Source: Trifolium pratense
Lineage: Eukaryota > Streptophyta > Magnoliopsida > Fabales > Fabaceae
Direction: 5' to 3'
NCBI RefSeq assembly: GCF_020283565.1
Contig: NC_060059.1
Coordinates: 50,411,157 to 50,475,156, forward strand
DNA: 64,000 bases
Every line of letters starts with the position of its first letter. Within the stretch, counting starts at the first letter, position 1. The notes under the pieces are model-generated. The model had not been told where the DNA came from and made no database searches. It saw only the letters and a list, made by a program, of their open reading frames with translations. Made by a program: the position numbers and the translations under genes. Shown in pieces: positions 35,601 through 46,600 of this stretch.

Positions 35601-35951
35601 TAAATAAAAATTACGTGTAATTTTTTTCTCTTATATATGAAAAAAAAAAAAAAAATTTAGAAATGTTAGTTGAAAAAAGTCCAACCCTTAAAAAAAGAGA
35701 AAAAATAATTTTTTTTACCCAATATATATAAATATATAATATATTACCAGTGTAAAGAGGGACCTCATGTCCCCTCCTCCAATCTGAATCCTTGGCTTGG
35801 TGGCAACTGTAGAAGGAAAGGGTACTTCATATCCATTAAAGATTTCTTTGTTGTTGTAAGTTACGGTCATTTTTATGGTTGGGGTGAAATCATCAATAAC
35901 ATCTCCTATCACTCCCCCAATAATTAGAGGATCTGAAGTGATACTTCCCAT
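29623..35951 (-). CDS. TFL1-like: TFL1/CEN-like PEBP protein, copy C (complete, four exons)
   Basis: Exons: 35748-35951 (204 bp), 35428-35489 (62), 31222-31262 (41) and 29623-29846 (224); together 531 bp, 176 residues, open, with GT/AG borders. TFL1-clade proteins act with FD and 14-3-3 partners to keep meristems indeterminate and delay flowering. TFL1-type residues are His86 (KEHLHW) and Asp143 (SRDHFNTR), with the GIHR motif at 117-120. The start is the first ATG after the TATA box. Odd points: residue 81 is Arg (CGT) where copy A and the family have Pro (SDPY), Gly13 replaces the usual Arg, and there is one extra residue in EVPFPST. Intron 3 contains a 1.2-kb foldback element; intron 2 (4.2 kb) contains a Helitron and a hairpin repeat. 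It is probably an expressed gene or a very recent pseudogene. Confidence 0.85.
29954..31176. mobile_element. Mutator-like foldback element (GGGTAAATGATC family) in TFL1 copy C intron 3
   Basis: 1223 bp with the same ends and internal core as 17042-18149. The 9-bp duplication TATTTTTTT lies at 29945-29953 and 31177-31185. Copy B intron 3 (about 24560-24590) is the empty site. It lies entirely within the intron and leaves both splice sites intact. Confidence 0.88.
32235..32403. mobile_element. Short insertion (possible MITE) in TFL1 copy C intron 2
   Basis: 169 bp absent from copy A (about 2350), with a partly inverted pair around GACACATGTTAAG and TTAACGGGCACATG. There is no clear target duplication. 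Confidence 0.4.
32755..34014 (+). mobile_element. Non-autonomous Helitron with intact 3' hairpin
   Basis: It starts TCTTTTATATTATAAGC after A and ends CTAG before T. A 9-bp stem GACCCATGC/GCATGGGTC with loop ACC (33984-34004) stands 6 bp before the terminal CTAG (34011-34014). It is the inverted relative of 861-2074. A second 5'-type end, TCTCTTATATTATAAGC, starts near 33445, so two Helitron units appear fused to one 3' end. No coding capacity. Confidence 0.8.
34204..34523. repeat. Hairpin repeat of TTTGTAACACTTTGGTCC units
   Basis: Ends AGGCAAAATTACACTAC and GTAGTGTAATTTTGCCT are exact inverses. Between them, about six direct copies of a roughly 22-bp unit face about three inverted copies. 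The RNA would form a long hairpin. MITE-like. Confidence 0.7.
34524..35383. other. Copy C intron 2 spacer
   Basis: Present only in copy C. No gene or defined element is seen; a short direct repeat of AATATTTGTCTCAT occurs near 35281-35350. Confidence 0.45.
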
Positions 35952-36063
35952 TGTAAGCAAAATATATTTTAATAAAGGAATAACAGAAAATGTACGAATA
36001 CAATACAACAATTATTAGTGATGAATACTAGTAAGATGTGGAAAATGAGTACGAAGTATGAAC

Positions 36064-36071
36064 TATATATA
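36064..36071 (-). promoter_or_regulatory. Putative TATA box of TFL1 copy C
   Basis: TATATATA lies about 113 bp upstream of the ATG and is identical in copy A. Confidence 0.5.
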
Positions 36072-37711
36072 GCAAGCTACGTATTTATAAGTCTCTTGAG
36101 ATAAAATTTCTTACTTGCAGTGAAAAATAAAGGAATTTCTACCGCCGTGAAAATGGGTCGGACTATTGGGCCGATCCATTACTCATGTATAGGTTAGGTC
36201 TCAAAAAAGTTCGAATTAAACAATTGGATCTTTTTGGGCTGGTTCACCACGCCTATATTTTTTATGGGCTGTGTTGGGTCGGTCCGTCGGATTTGTGGAC
36301 TGGCCCACTAAAAAACTAATTTTTTTTTATATAAAAAAACAAAAAATAATTTTATTTTTGATGATCAATTTTATAAAAGAAAGCTTAAAGTGAAGTAACT
36401 TAAACTTAAGTGACTTTTAAATTAGACAAAAGACATGTCCAGAAACAAAGAAATCTCTCTCTAGTCTCTTCAGTTATGACTTCTGCTTCTCTCTAACAAA
36501 GTCACTTTTTCAAAGACTCACTTCTTCGAAGAAGACGACTATAAGATCAACTTTCACATTTTCGGATAGAGGTTAGATGTTTTCTCCATAGCACTGCTTT
36601 GTTTTCCTCGGATTTGAAGTTGAATAGTGTTCGATTTCCTCACCTTGCAATAATGGCTTGTAAAATTTTAAGCATTCCAATCACAAGTGGCTTATAAATC
36701 TTCACCTAGTATAGAAATTGCTTGCTCTCTGACACTCTGTGCATGCAAGCTCTCTTTTGTACACTTAATTGGTTGTATGAATTTGACGAAATTGGACCTT
36801 CTTGTAAGTTTAATTAATAATCCTTCTTGTAAGCTCTCTGACTTGTCATGTATTATGAATGTAGATATACCAGAAATAGAGGAAATACAATTGTATACAA
36901 AATCAAGTGTAAAAGAGACTTAGGCCGAGAAGTTACCTAATTTATAATTTACATTGGTTATGTATTTTGAATTTGTTAAGTTGGAAATTTAGTTTATAAT
37001 GTAAAGTTGAACTTTATTAGCTTTAGCTTTAAGGGTGTTCTTCATGATTTATCATCCAAAAATACACTATAATTTTGGATGGATATTTTTGTAGTATTTA
37101 TTATCTCATGAAATCACGACACTCACGTATTCGATGGATAATAATTTGTATGATATATAGTTTTATTGTCAATTGCATCTCTTTTTTAAAATAAAAAATA
37201 TTAAAATTAGTCGGGTCGGCCCATTGCAAATCAGGCTTGACCCAATTCAACAGCCTATGAAGCTAACAAGCCTACCCACTTAAGCCCCATATGTGTTGGT
37301 CCCCTGAAACGACCCACTTGACAACTATACCTGTGTCGTAGGGATTTCACATAATTTTACATTGTAGCTAATTTTAACTGTTTATTTTAGATCCAACGGT
37401 TTTATATTATAAATTCAGTTCCATGCACAAATTTAATTAAACTCGGCCAATATAATTAATTTATGATTGAACGGTTCATATCTATCACAACCTCTTGTGT
37501 ATTAGAAGAAAATCCAATTTATGAAAACATGAATGTAAAAGAAAGTAGTTGAATTCAATTGATTAATAAGCATGAAGTGCTCTACAATCTACATACATGT
37601 TTTTATAGGCTTTGTATAAAAGAGTGTGGTTCAAGTGGTGTATGACACACCTATCATGAACAATGCAATGAATATGAATTTTATAAAATTCAACGTTAGA
37701 CTGAAAGTTTA
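36072..37711. other. Upstream region of TFL1 copy C (second duplication block)
   Basis: Aligns with about 3078-5770 minus the LINE fragment, and carries an extra segment at about 36190-36340. No gene is seen. Confidence 0.6.
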
Positions 37712-37713
37712 TA

Positions 37714-37866
37714 CTTTCTCTGATTTTATATATAAGAAAACTTTTACTTTCTAAATTCATTGGAAAATTATGTATCTAGATTGTAGACAATATAATAGTT
37801 TAAATACATCATTTCTATAATGAATTTATAAAGTAAAAGTTTTCTTATATATAGGTCTTGAGGGAG
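37714..37866. mobile_element. Stowaway-like MITE, uninterrupted copy
   Basis: TA-flanked, 153 bp, with an inverted TATATATAAGAAAA/TTTTCTTATATATA core. It contains the single AAAAG that the Sirevirus duplicated in the other block. Confidence 0.7.
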
Positions 37867-38444
37867 TATCATATAGATAATTTTCATAATATTATTTATT
37901 AATAGTTTAATAGTGTTGTATTTTTTTTAAAAAAAAAAGTTTATATACATATATATTATGCATGTATGAGGTGGAGTACATGTACTAAGTTACTCACACT
38001 CGCACTCATACCCATTTATTATTTTTAATTTAACCCTTATGTAAAAAAAAATGATTCCCCCTCATAATAATGTGAAAAAATTTACAGAAGAATAAATCTT
38101 CACATTATAAGAGGGAATAAAAAAAATAGGTTAAGTAAATAAATTGAAAAACATCATATTATATAGGATTAATAAGTGTTTACCTCTATTTCCTCAAAAA
38201 TAAAAAAATAAAAAAATAAGTGTTTACTATCTTATAATATTAACGAATTTTAATTTAATCCCCTGCAGAAAAAAAAAATTCATTCCCCCTCATAATAATG
38301 TGAAAAAATTTATAGAAAGATAAATCTTCACATTATAAGATGAAATCGAAAAAAAAAAATTACAGAAATTCGCTAATATTGCAAGGAGTAAATACCTAGA
38401 AATCCTATTAATTTCATGAACTTTGATGAACTGTTACCTTGATT

Positions 38445-39253
38445 CAGGGGCGGGCCTCTTCAAGGCTTGGTGTGGCGTGGCTATAGCCACACCAGCCCAG
38501 CCCAATTTTTTTCTTCTAAAAATAAATAAATAAATATTTTATAAATAATTTTAAGTTATTTTGTATATATATTCGTACAAATATTAATGTAAATATTAGT
38601 TTAGAGTTTATTATTGATGACTGTAAGCCCCTCGTACATATATTAGTTTAAGTATTAGTGCAAATATTAGTTTCTAGTCTATTATTGATGAATATGGAAA
38701 GTATTATTTTAAGCTATATATAGTTTAATTTTATAACAGTTAACTTTAACTTTGTTTGGCGAAAAAAGGTGAATAACTAATTGAGTTTGTAGTATTAGGT
38801 AAAATTACCAATTCAACTGAAATATAAATATGTAATGACATAATTAATATTTAATTTTTTGAAGTAAGATAATATGAGTAAAATTGAAATAAAAATTAAT
38901 AAGTTATAAACTAATTGAATTAGTTTATCAAAATAAACTATATGCTAGTATAATATTGTGTTCTATATATTTTGGTCCAAGGTAGGATCTTGTGAGACTC
39001 TAACAATAGTAATATGCATGATTTAACAATTATAATTTTTTTTTATTCGAATATAAATTTTGTGGTTTTATTTTTTATGTTTGTTTTTTTAAAAAGAAAT
39101 TTTATAGTTCGTTGATTTGTTGTTATTTTTTTGGATATACATATTGTATTAGTAAATCTCATAAATTATTTCTTGTTCTACTGAATTATTAATAATTTTT
39201 TTTTGAGTAGTGCCTAAAATTTTAGCCCCACCAATTATTTGTGTCCGCCCCTG
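38445..39253. mobile_element. hAT-like element, 809 bp
   Basis: Ends CAGGGGCGGGCC and GTCCGCCCCTG are inverted. The 8-bp flanks CCTTGATT and TGTTGACT match only partly, suggesting an old insertion. Its left portion survives at 18366-18616. Confidence 0.65.
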
Positions 39254-39378
39254 TGTTGACTCATTGCGACTAGTCCCGGACTCTCAATTGGATGGGACTA
39301 TACGTGTAGTTCTGTAGATAAAAGATTAGAAAATGGATTATAATATTAAATTTTGGCTAAAATAATGTCCTTTTGCAG

Positions 39379-39702
39379 TATGGTGTGAAAGACATTCCAC
39401 AGGCACAGCAGATTCCACATTTGGTAGGTTACATTGATCTATTGATATACTCCAAAATATAAAGTTGCATATGGAACAGAACAACTTAATCGTGTACTTG
39501 TTGGAGAAAAAGAAAGAAACCGACCCCTACATTGTTTTTCTCCACTCCAATTTTCGTATACAGGAAAAGAGTTGACAAGCTATGAAAAACCAAAGCCTAA
39601 TATAGGGATCCACATGTATGTGTTTGTCTTTTTCAACTAAAAAAAGGGAAGAAGCACTCGATTACTCTTCCTTTTTCAAGGGATCACTTCACCTACGCAA
39701 TT
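39379..39702 (+). pseudogene. TFL1-like: TFL1-like copy D: decayed exons 3 and 4, inverted
   Basis: Exon 3 (39379-39423) is 45 bp instead of 41 and so is out of frame. Exon 4 starts at 39564 after an AG and still reads [16 protein letters not shown], then hits an early stop (TTC AAC TAA), is frameshifted and is cut off by the foldback element at 39703. Exons 1-2 are not found. It faces copy C head-to-head and its 3' flank continues at 40113. Confidence 0.8.
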
Positions 39703-40092
39703 CTAATATGCACAAGTGCATCATGATTCATGTCTTTTATAGTGCATAAGTTTTTGATATCATTATAATGAATACGAATTTTACAAAATTCACCGTTGGA
39801 TAGATAGTTTATATCATATAGATCATCCATGTCAAATTTTAAAGAAATTGAAAATCATATGATATGTCATTCAGACCCATCAATATTAACGGTTTTTATT
39901 AAATACCGTTAATTTTGATGGATCTCAATGACATGTATATCATATGATTTTCAATTTCTTTAAAATTTGACACGACTGATCTATATGATACAAATTTTCA
40001 ATCCAACCGTAGATTTTGTAAAATTCGTATTCGTTATAAAAATATTATTAATTTGTACATCATAAAAAACTTGATGCACTTGTTCATATTAG
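39703..40092. mobile_element. Near-perfect foldback MITE, 390 bp
   Basis: The arms run from CTAATATGCACAAGTGCATC to GATGCACTTGTTCATATTAG and pair over most of their length, including AAAGAAATTGAAAATCATAT with its inverse. It truncates the TFL1 copy D exon 4. Only its right end remains in the other block (about 18620-18690). Confidence 0.75.
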
Positions 40093-40112
40093 CCAAAACC
40101 TCATATCATCAT

Positions 40113-41260
40113 ATCTATTTGTGGCTATGTTTGAACTAACAGCTTTAACTAGCTGAGGTTAGTTTAGGTTTAGTTTAATTTATATCAGGTTAATAAGTGT
40201 TTTAACCTGATATATTTGAATAAGTTTTGTTTTACTAATATTTTTTTTATGCTTTACTCCTCTGTAATTTAAAGATTTCAATTCATATTCTTAAACTCTG
40301 AACACACGTGTTGTTGGCATATGACAGTACATTTTTTATACGCGGCATGCCAACTTATCATTTTTAAAAAAAAAATTCTATTTGGGAATTTCATCACTAA
40401 ATAATGTTTTAAAAAATATAAAATAAAAAAATAAACAAAAAAGTTAGTTTGGTTTCAAACAATTGTACCTTTTGGTGTGTTATTACACCATGTTTTTCTA
40501 TTACTAGGGTTTTTTTTTTTTTGACACATTAGGGGTTTAGTTTTTATCACTTGTGTTTCATATATGTTTTGTTTGGCATTTATGCATTCTTTCTGGTGTT
40601 TCAATGGAGTTCCATGGTGAATATATATAGAAGGTACAAATCACAGTTTCAAAGTGGACCAACATTATATTTCTTTCGTGACAAAATACAAATAAAATTT
40701 ACTTCTAAGTTCATTGTTTTTATCTGAATTCATAATTTTTTACTAACAAAAATAATGTCTTTATAAGCTGTTTATTCATAAGTTACCTCGAAAAACTTAT
40801 AATAATATATAAAAACTTATTTATGTATATAAGTTCTTTCACATAAGCTAAAAAATAAGCCAATCTAAACGAGCTCAAAATCATTCACACTATTTTTAAT
40901 TATTTTTTATTTTTTTATTCCAGCTTAGAGGATTCTAATCTACAAATACAACGTTTTGTAGATAAAGTAATTCATCTCAAGTATTTTAAATAAGGGTATG
41001 CTAATTAGTGCATTCGGCCGATGTACTAGTTCTAGAAAAGGTCAATTTTGTATTGAAAATAATATTGTTTATTAACTACACAAGTTCTAAAATTGTTTGT
41101 AAAACAAATTCTAAAATTATTATACTATATTTGGTATTCTTAACCAGTACTCCCTCCGATCTTAATTATAAGAAAATATTCATTTTTTAGATACATTGAA
41201 AATTTGATGAATCTAGTTCATATTATTATCTAGATACATCAAACTTTTAATGTATCTGAC
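40113..41260. other. Second copy of the inverted TFL1 3' flank
   Basis: Aligns with 19596-20720 and follows TFL1 copy D as its 3' flank. No gene. Confidence 0.6.
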
Positions 41261-41410
41261 TCCAGCGAGAACACTATCTTATTACGAGAAATGAGAATAA
41301 TCAATATTATCTGTGAGATATAAATCAATGGCTGTGAGCCTTAATTACCATATTTCTTCCTTATTTTATTTAATACAAATCAATTTTTTATTACTTACAC
41401 AAATAAATCA

Positions 41411-41806
41411 TTTCTAATCATCTCTTTGAATCCCGTCTTAGTGTGGTGTATTTTTGTTTTTTCGTCTTAATGCGGAGTATTATTGTTCCGTCTTGGTGCG
41501 ACGTTTATTTGTTTCAGGTTGTAGAATTAAATTTGGTCAAGTGCAGATCCAATCAACGACTTTGGTGTCATAAACACTACAGATCCGAAAGCATGAATAT
41601 TTCAGACATAAGTGGTTAATGAGCTCCTCATAGGAAAAATTGTTCGAACTTGAATTCAGTTTCTGGAAATAATTCTTCGTGAGACTTTACTTATTTTACG
41701 GCTAAATTTTGGATTATCGGGGTCTCATTCCTTTGAGAATCACAGGATTAATAAAAAAAAAAATAGTGATTATTTATTACTACATTTTTCACAATTTAGG
41801 AACTAA
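41411..41806. other. Unassigned spacer
   Basis: Less AT-rich than its surroundings and contains the partly repeated phrase CGTCTTAATGCGGAGTATT / CGTCTTGGTGCGACG. It may be a retroelement 3' end, but nothing diagnostic is seen. Confidence 0.35.
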
Positions 41807-41815
41807 ATTAAATTA

Positions 41816-43427
41816 GGGGGCTGCTAACTTAGACCCAGTTGGGTCTAAGTTAGCAAGGTGCACCTTTTCAGTTGGACAAAAATACCCATTCTTTTTAATT
41901 AATTAACCAAATTACCATCAATGGACGCGGATCCAGTGTCGCGCGCGTACCGCAGGACCATGGTTACAAACCGTTGATTTCCATCAGACAGCCAAGATCT
42001 GATCTCATCAAGACTGTCTGATCAATCAGACAGCCCAGATCATCCGAATCCATCAGATTCCAGCGCGTGCACCACACTGGATTACACCCTGGAGAGAGAA
42101 GAATCTACTTTTTAAAAGCAGGACACGTGTCGCTGTCTGATCGGCTGGGCGTGATTTTTTTCCATTTAATACTTTGAACTCAATTATTTCGTTGTAAATT
42201 AATTTTTTTTTTTTTTTATACCAAAATTCATAATTTTTTTTTCTCTACAAATAGAGACTTGGTTCGTTTGATTTGGACACAGAAACAAAAACCCAATTTT
42301 TCAATACCTTAATCTCATTTTTCACTACCTTACATCAACTCACTGAAACCATTCTACCAGCAAAATGATTTCAGATTACAACTCTCTGAAACCATTGTAC
42401 CAGATAAATGGTTTCAGAAGCAAACACAATTAATAAATTACTCACTGAAACCATTCTACCAGTAAAATGGTTTCAGAATACAACTATGTGCAACCATTCT
42501 ACAAGCTAAATGGTTTCAGAAGCAAATAACTAATAATCAACTTACTGAAACCATTCTACCAGCAAAATGGTTTCAGATTACAACTCTCTGAAACCATTGT
42601 ACCAGATAAATGGTTTCAGAAGCAAACACAATTAATAAATTACTCATTGAAACCATTCTACCAGTAAAATGGTTTCAGAATACAACTATGTGCAACCATT
42701 CTACCAGTAAAATGGTTTCAGAAGCAAACATTAGTTTTTAATTACCGTTTTATCTCATTTAATTAACTAAAAATAGTTTCAGGTCTCCAAAAATTTCATA
42801 AAATATACCAAACGTTCCAGAATATTATCTACTATTTTCCTGGTATAATGGTTTCAGTGAGTTGGTTGAGTGGTGCGTGTTAAATTACAACATACAAGTA
42901 ACGTATTTAGTAGACAAAAAATGAGATTAAGGTAGTGAAAAATTGCATTTTTTTTTCGGTGTCCAAATCAAACGAACCAAGTCTCTATTTGTAGAAAAAA
43001 AAAATTATGAATTTTGGTATAAAAAAAAAAATAAAAAATTAATTTACAACGAAATAATTGAGTTCAAAGTATTAAATGAACAAAAATCACGTCCAGCCAA
43101 CCATTGTGTGACACGTGTCCTACTTTTAAAAAGCAAATTTTTCTCTCTCCAGGGTGTAATCCAGTGTGGCGCACGCGCTGGAATCTGATGGATCAGGATG
43201 ATCTGGGCTGTCGGATTGATCAGACAGTCTTGATGAGATCAGATCTTGGCTGTCTGATGGAAATCAACGGTCTGTAACCATGGTCCTTCGGTACGCGCGC
43301 GACACTGGATCCGCGTCCATTGATGGGTATTTTGGTTAATTAATTAAAAAGAATGGGTATTTTGGTCCAATTGAAAAGGTGCACCTTGCTAACTTAGACC
43401 TAACTAGGGTCTAAGTTAGAAAACCCC
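41816..43427. mobile_element. Mutator-like foldback element with internal palindrome array, 1612 bp
   Basis: Long TIRs (roughly 500 bp each) start GGGGGCTGCTAACTTAGACC and end with TCTAAGTTAGAAAACCCC. The 9-bp duplication ATTAAATTA is exact at 41807-41815 and 43428-43436. The arms hold GC-rich stretches (GGATCCAGTGTCGCGCGCG and its inverse). No transposase is present. Confidence 0.85.
42342..42731. repeat. Higher-order array of about 30-bp palindromes
   Basis: Eight units of the type TGAAACCATT-(9-12)-AATGGTTTCA are separated by spacers of alternating length. Four units form a roughly 202-bp block that occurs twice (starts 42342 and 42544). A further half-unit is near 42848. It lies at the centre of the foldback element. 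Confidence 0.85.
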
Positions 43428-43647
43428 ATTAAATTATGTCGAAAAAAAAAAAAAGACTAAATTAAATGTTTACTTGAATTGAATTGAAGTATACTAAAAA
43501 CGAAAAGTGGTGTTTAGGAACTAATCGTCGTCCGGTCCACACTCCACATAGAATAATCTCCGTATCTGATCTCATATACTTATAGATCTGTCTCTGTTTT
43601 TACCGTCGCATAAACCTTTCAACTCTCTGTGGCCCCATTCTTCTACA

Positions 43648-46600
43648 ATGGCCACTGGAGTTAACAGAAAGATTTCCGCAGCATCAGCTCGTTCTCACAC
43701 CAGGAGAGCCAACAAATCATCTTCTTTTCAGCTTCCTTCAGGTGGGTCTTCTCTCTTTCACACTCTTTTCTTCTTTCTTCATCAAAGTTTCAATTTTTGC
43801 ATCGTTTTCATCATTTTTTAAGTCTAAATTTTAATGGGTCGTGCTTTAGCTTTAGAATTGAGGTTAGTATCCCACATAATTGCAATCCTTTGATCCATAC
43901 TAACTGAATCAAACCAAGTTTTACCTGCTCAAGTGGGTAGCAAACTTTAGTTAAAGTCGAATCGATTGGGAGAATCTAAGTTCAATTCCTGACTGAAACA
44001 ATAATTGGCTAGACTTTACTTACCCAGTGGTCAAACTCTAGATCACTAGGGTCTTTACCCCTAGCAATCAAAGGGTCAAGACCTCAAAGTTTTACACATG
44101 TTAAGGTTGAATCAATCAGGAGAATCTAAATTTTTATTTTTTTGGGCTTTCACCACCAGTTTAATCTGTTTCTGGAGTTAGTTCTGACATCTAGTGGTTC
44201 CAGCCCCCTCCTGAATTAGGAGAATCCAAGTTTGATTCATGGCTGAAACAATTATTTAATTCTTTGTCAAACTCTACATTACAAGGACTCTTTCCCCTCA
44301 GAATCATAGGGTTAAGACCCCAAAGTTTACTTGTGTTCAGCATAAGCTAATTATTAAGTTGTATTTTGATATTGACTTATGGACTATACACCATAGTTTA
44401 TGGTTTAAATTGTATTTATGCGTCTTTTAATTTGGCATTACATTACAAGTTCTCAGGAATACTTAGAACAACACTGGCAGTGTTGTTTATTGGATTTCTA
44501 GCATGGGCTTATCAAGCTGCTCAACCTCCTCCTCCCAAGATATGTGGCTCTCCAGATGGACCACCTATAACGGCTCCAAGAATCAAACTAAGAGATGGAA
44601 GACATTTGGCATACAAAGAGCACGGTGTTCCAAAAGACGAAGCAAAGTATAAAATCATCTTTATCCATGGTATCAACAGTTGCAGACATGACGCTGTGGT
44701 TGCCGAAACTCTATCACCTGTAATTTTCTATATTTCTTTTTTCTTCTGTCTATTATAGCATTCTCAGATTTCTTCGTGATTTGTATAATTATATATAATG
44801 CGAGGTTTTTCAGGATATTGTTAAGGAATTGGGGATCTACGTTGTATCTTTCGACAGACCTGGCTATGGAGAAAGTGATCCTGATCCAAATCGTACGTTA
44901 AAGAGCATTGCTTTGGATATCGAGGAGCTTGCTGATCAGCTGGGATTGGGATCCAAATTCTACGTGATTGGTTTTTCCATGGGTGGACAAATTGCTTGGA
45001 ATTGCCTTAAGTATATTCCTCACAGGTATGATTGAAGTCATGTTTGAATTGACTTATTTGTGACACTGTTTGAGAGAGCTTATGCAAACAGTTTATGACA
45101 TGTCCATAAGCACTCTAGGATAGCTTATGAAAACAATTTGACTTTATTTTATCTTTTGCTATAGTAATAGCTTATATATAAGTGTCAGATTTTATATTTG
45201 GCCTAACTCATCCTCACAAAACCGGCTTGTAAGGTGAGGGTTGCCCAAGCTATATAAACGTTACACAGGCCATATCTCTTAGCAATGTGGGACTAAATCC
45301 ACCCCTTCACACCCAACACAATGAAGGTGTTGGAGGCTGCAATGAAGGCAACCCAAATGCCGCAATTAGGCGGATGGGGGCGGACCGCAATGAAGGCGGA
45401 ATTTCCAACACACCCCCTCACGCTCGGGCCCAATGGGCCTGAAGCGTGGACGATGCGGGAAGCCCAACAATAGATCTAGGATAGGCTCTGATACCATGTC
45501 AAATTTTATATTGGGCCTAACTCATCCTTACAAAACCGGCTTGTAAAGTGAGGGTTGCCAAAGCTATATAAACGCTACACAGGCCATATCTCTTAGCAAT
45601 GTGGGACTAAATCCACCCCTTCACACCCAACACAATGAAGGTGTTGGAGGCTGCAATGAAGGCAACCCAAATGCCGCAATTAGGCGGATGGGGGCGGACC
45701 GCAATGAAGGCGGAATATCCAACACACCCCCTCACGTTCAGGCCCATGTCAGATTTTATATTTGGCCTAACTCATCCTCACAAAACCGGCTTGTAAGGTG
45801 AGGGTTGCCAAAGCTATATAAACACTACACAGGTCATATCTCTTTGCAATGTGGGACTAAATCCACCCCTTCACACCCAACACAATGAAGGTGTTGGAGG
45901 CTGCAATGAAGGCAACCCAAACGCCGCAATTAGGCGGATGGGGGCGGACCGCAATGAAGGCGGAATATCCAACACACCCCCTCACGTTCAGGCCCAATGG
46001 GCCTGAAGCGTGGACGATGCGGGAAGCCCAGCAATAGATCTAAGATAGTCTCTGATACCATATTAGAATTTATGAGGCCTATACTCAACCACAAAAGCTA
46101 GCTTGAGAGTTGAGGTTTGCACTACACTTATAAAGGCTATCTTTGCCATATCTCTAGCCAATGTGGGACTTCTAACACACCCCCTCACGTCCAGAACTGA
46201 ACAAGCTGGAACGTGGGATCAACAACAACGGGTGGCCCGAATATGGGAGGTCTCCACAACAAACAACAAATGGATCTAGGATAGGCTCTGATACCATGTC
46301 AGATTTTATATTTGGCCTAACTCATCCTCACAAAACCGGCTTGTAAGGTGAGGGTTGCCCAAGCTATATAAACGTTACACAGGCCATATCTCTTAGCAAT
46401 GTGGGACTAAATCCACCCCTTCACACCCAACACAATGAAGGTGTTGGAGGCTGCAATGAAGGCAACCCAAATGCCGCAATTAGGCGGATGGGGGCGGACC
46501 GCAATGAAGGCGGAATTTCCAACACACCCCCTCACGCTCGGGCCCAATGGGCCTGAAGCGTGGACGATGCGGGAAGCCCAACAATAGATCTAGGATAGGC

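Noticed and set aside
35952..36011. N-terminal extension of TFL1 copy C (and of copy A at 2958-3017)
   Set aside because: The frame is open, but its first codon is TTG rather than ATG, and the family N terminus starts at the MGS ATG.
42342..42731. Regularly spaced repeats that superficially resemble a CRISPR array
   Set aside because: The repeats are palindromic and the spacers repeat as well; they lie inside a foldback transposon in a plant genome, and no cas genes are present.
45601..45801. 66-codon open frame in the TRIM array
   Set aside because: It is formed by LTR sequence, is repeated with each LTR and is not a gene.
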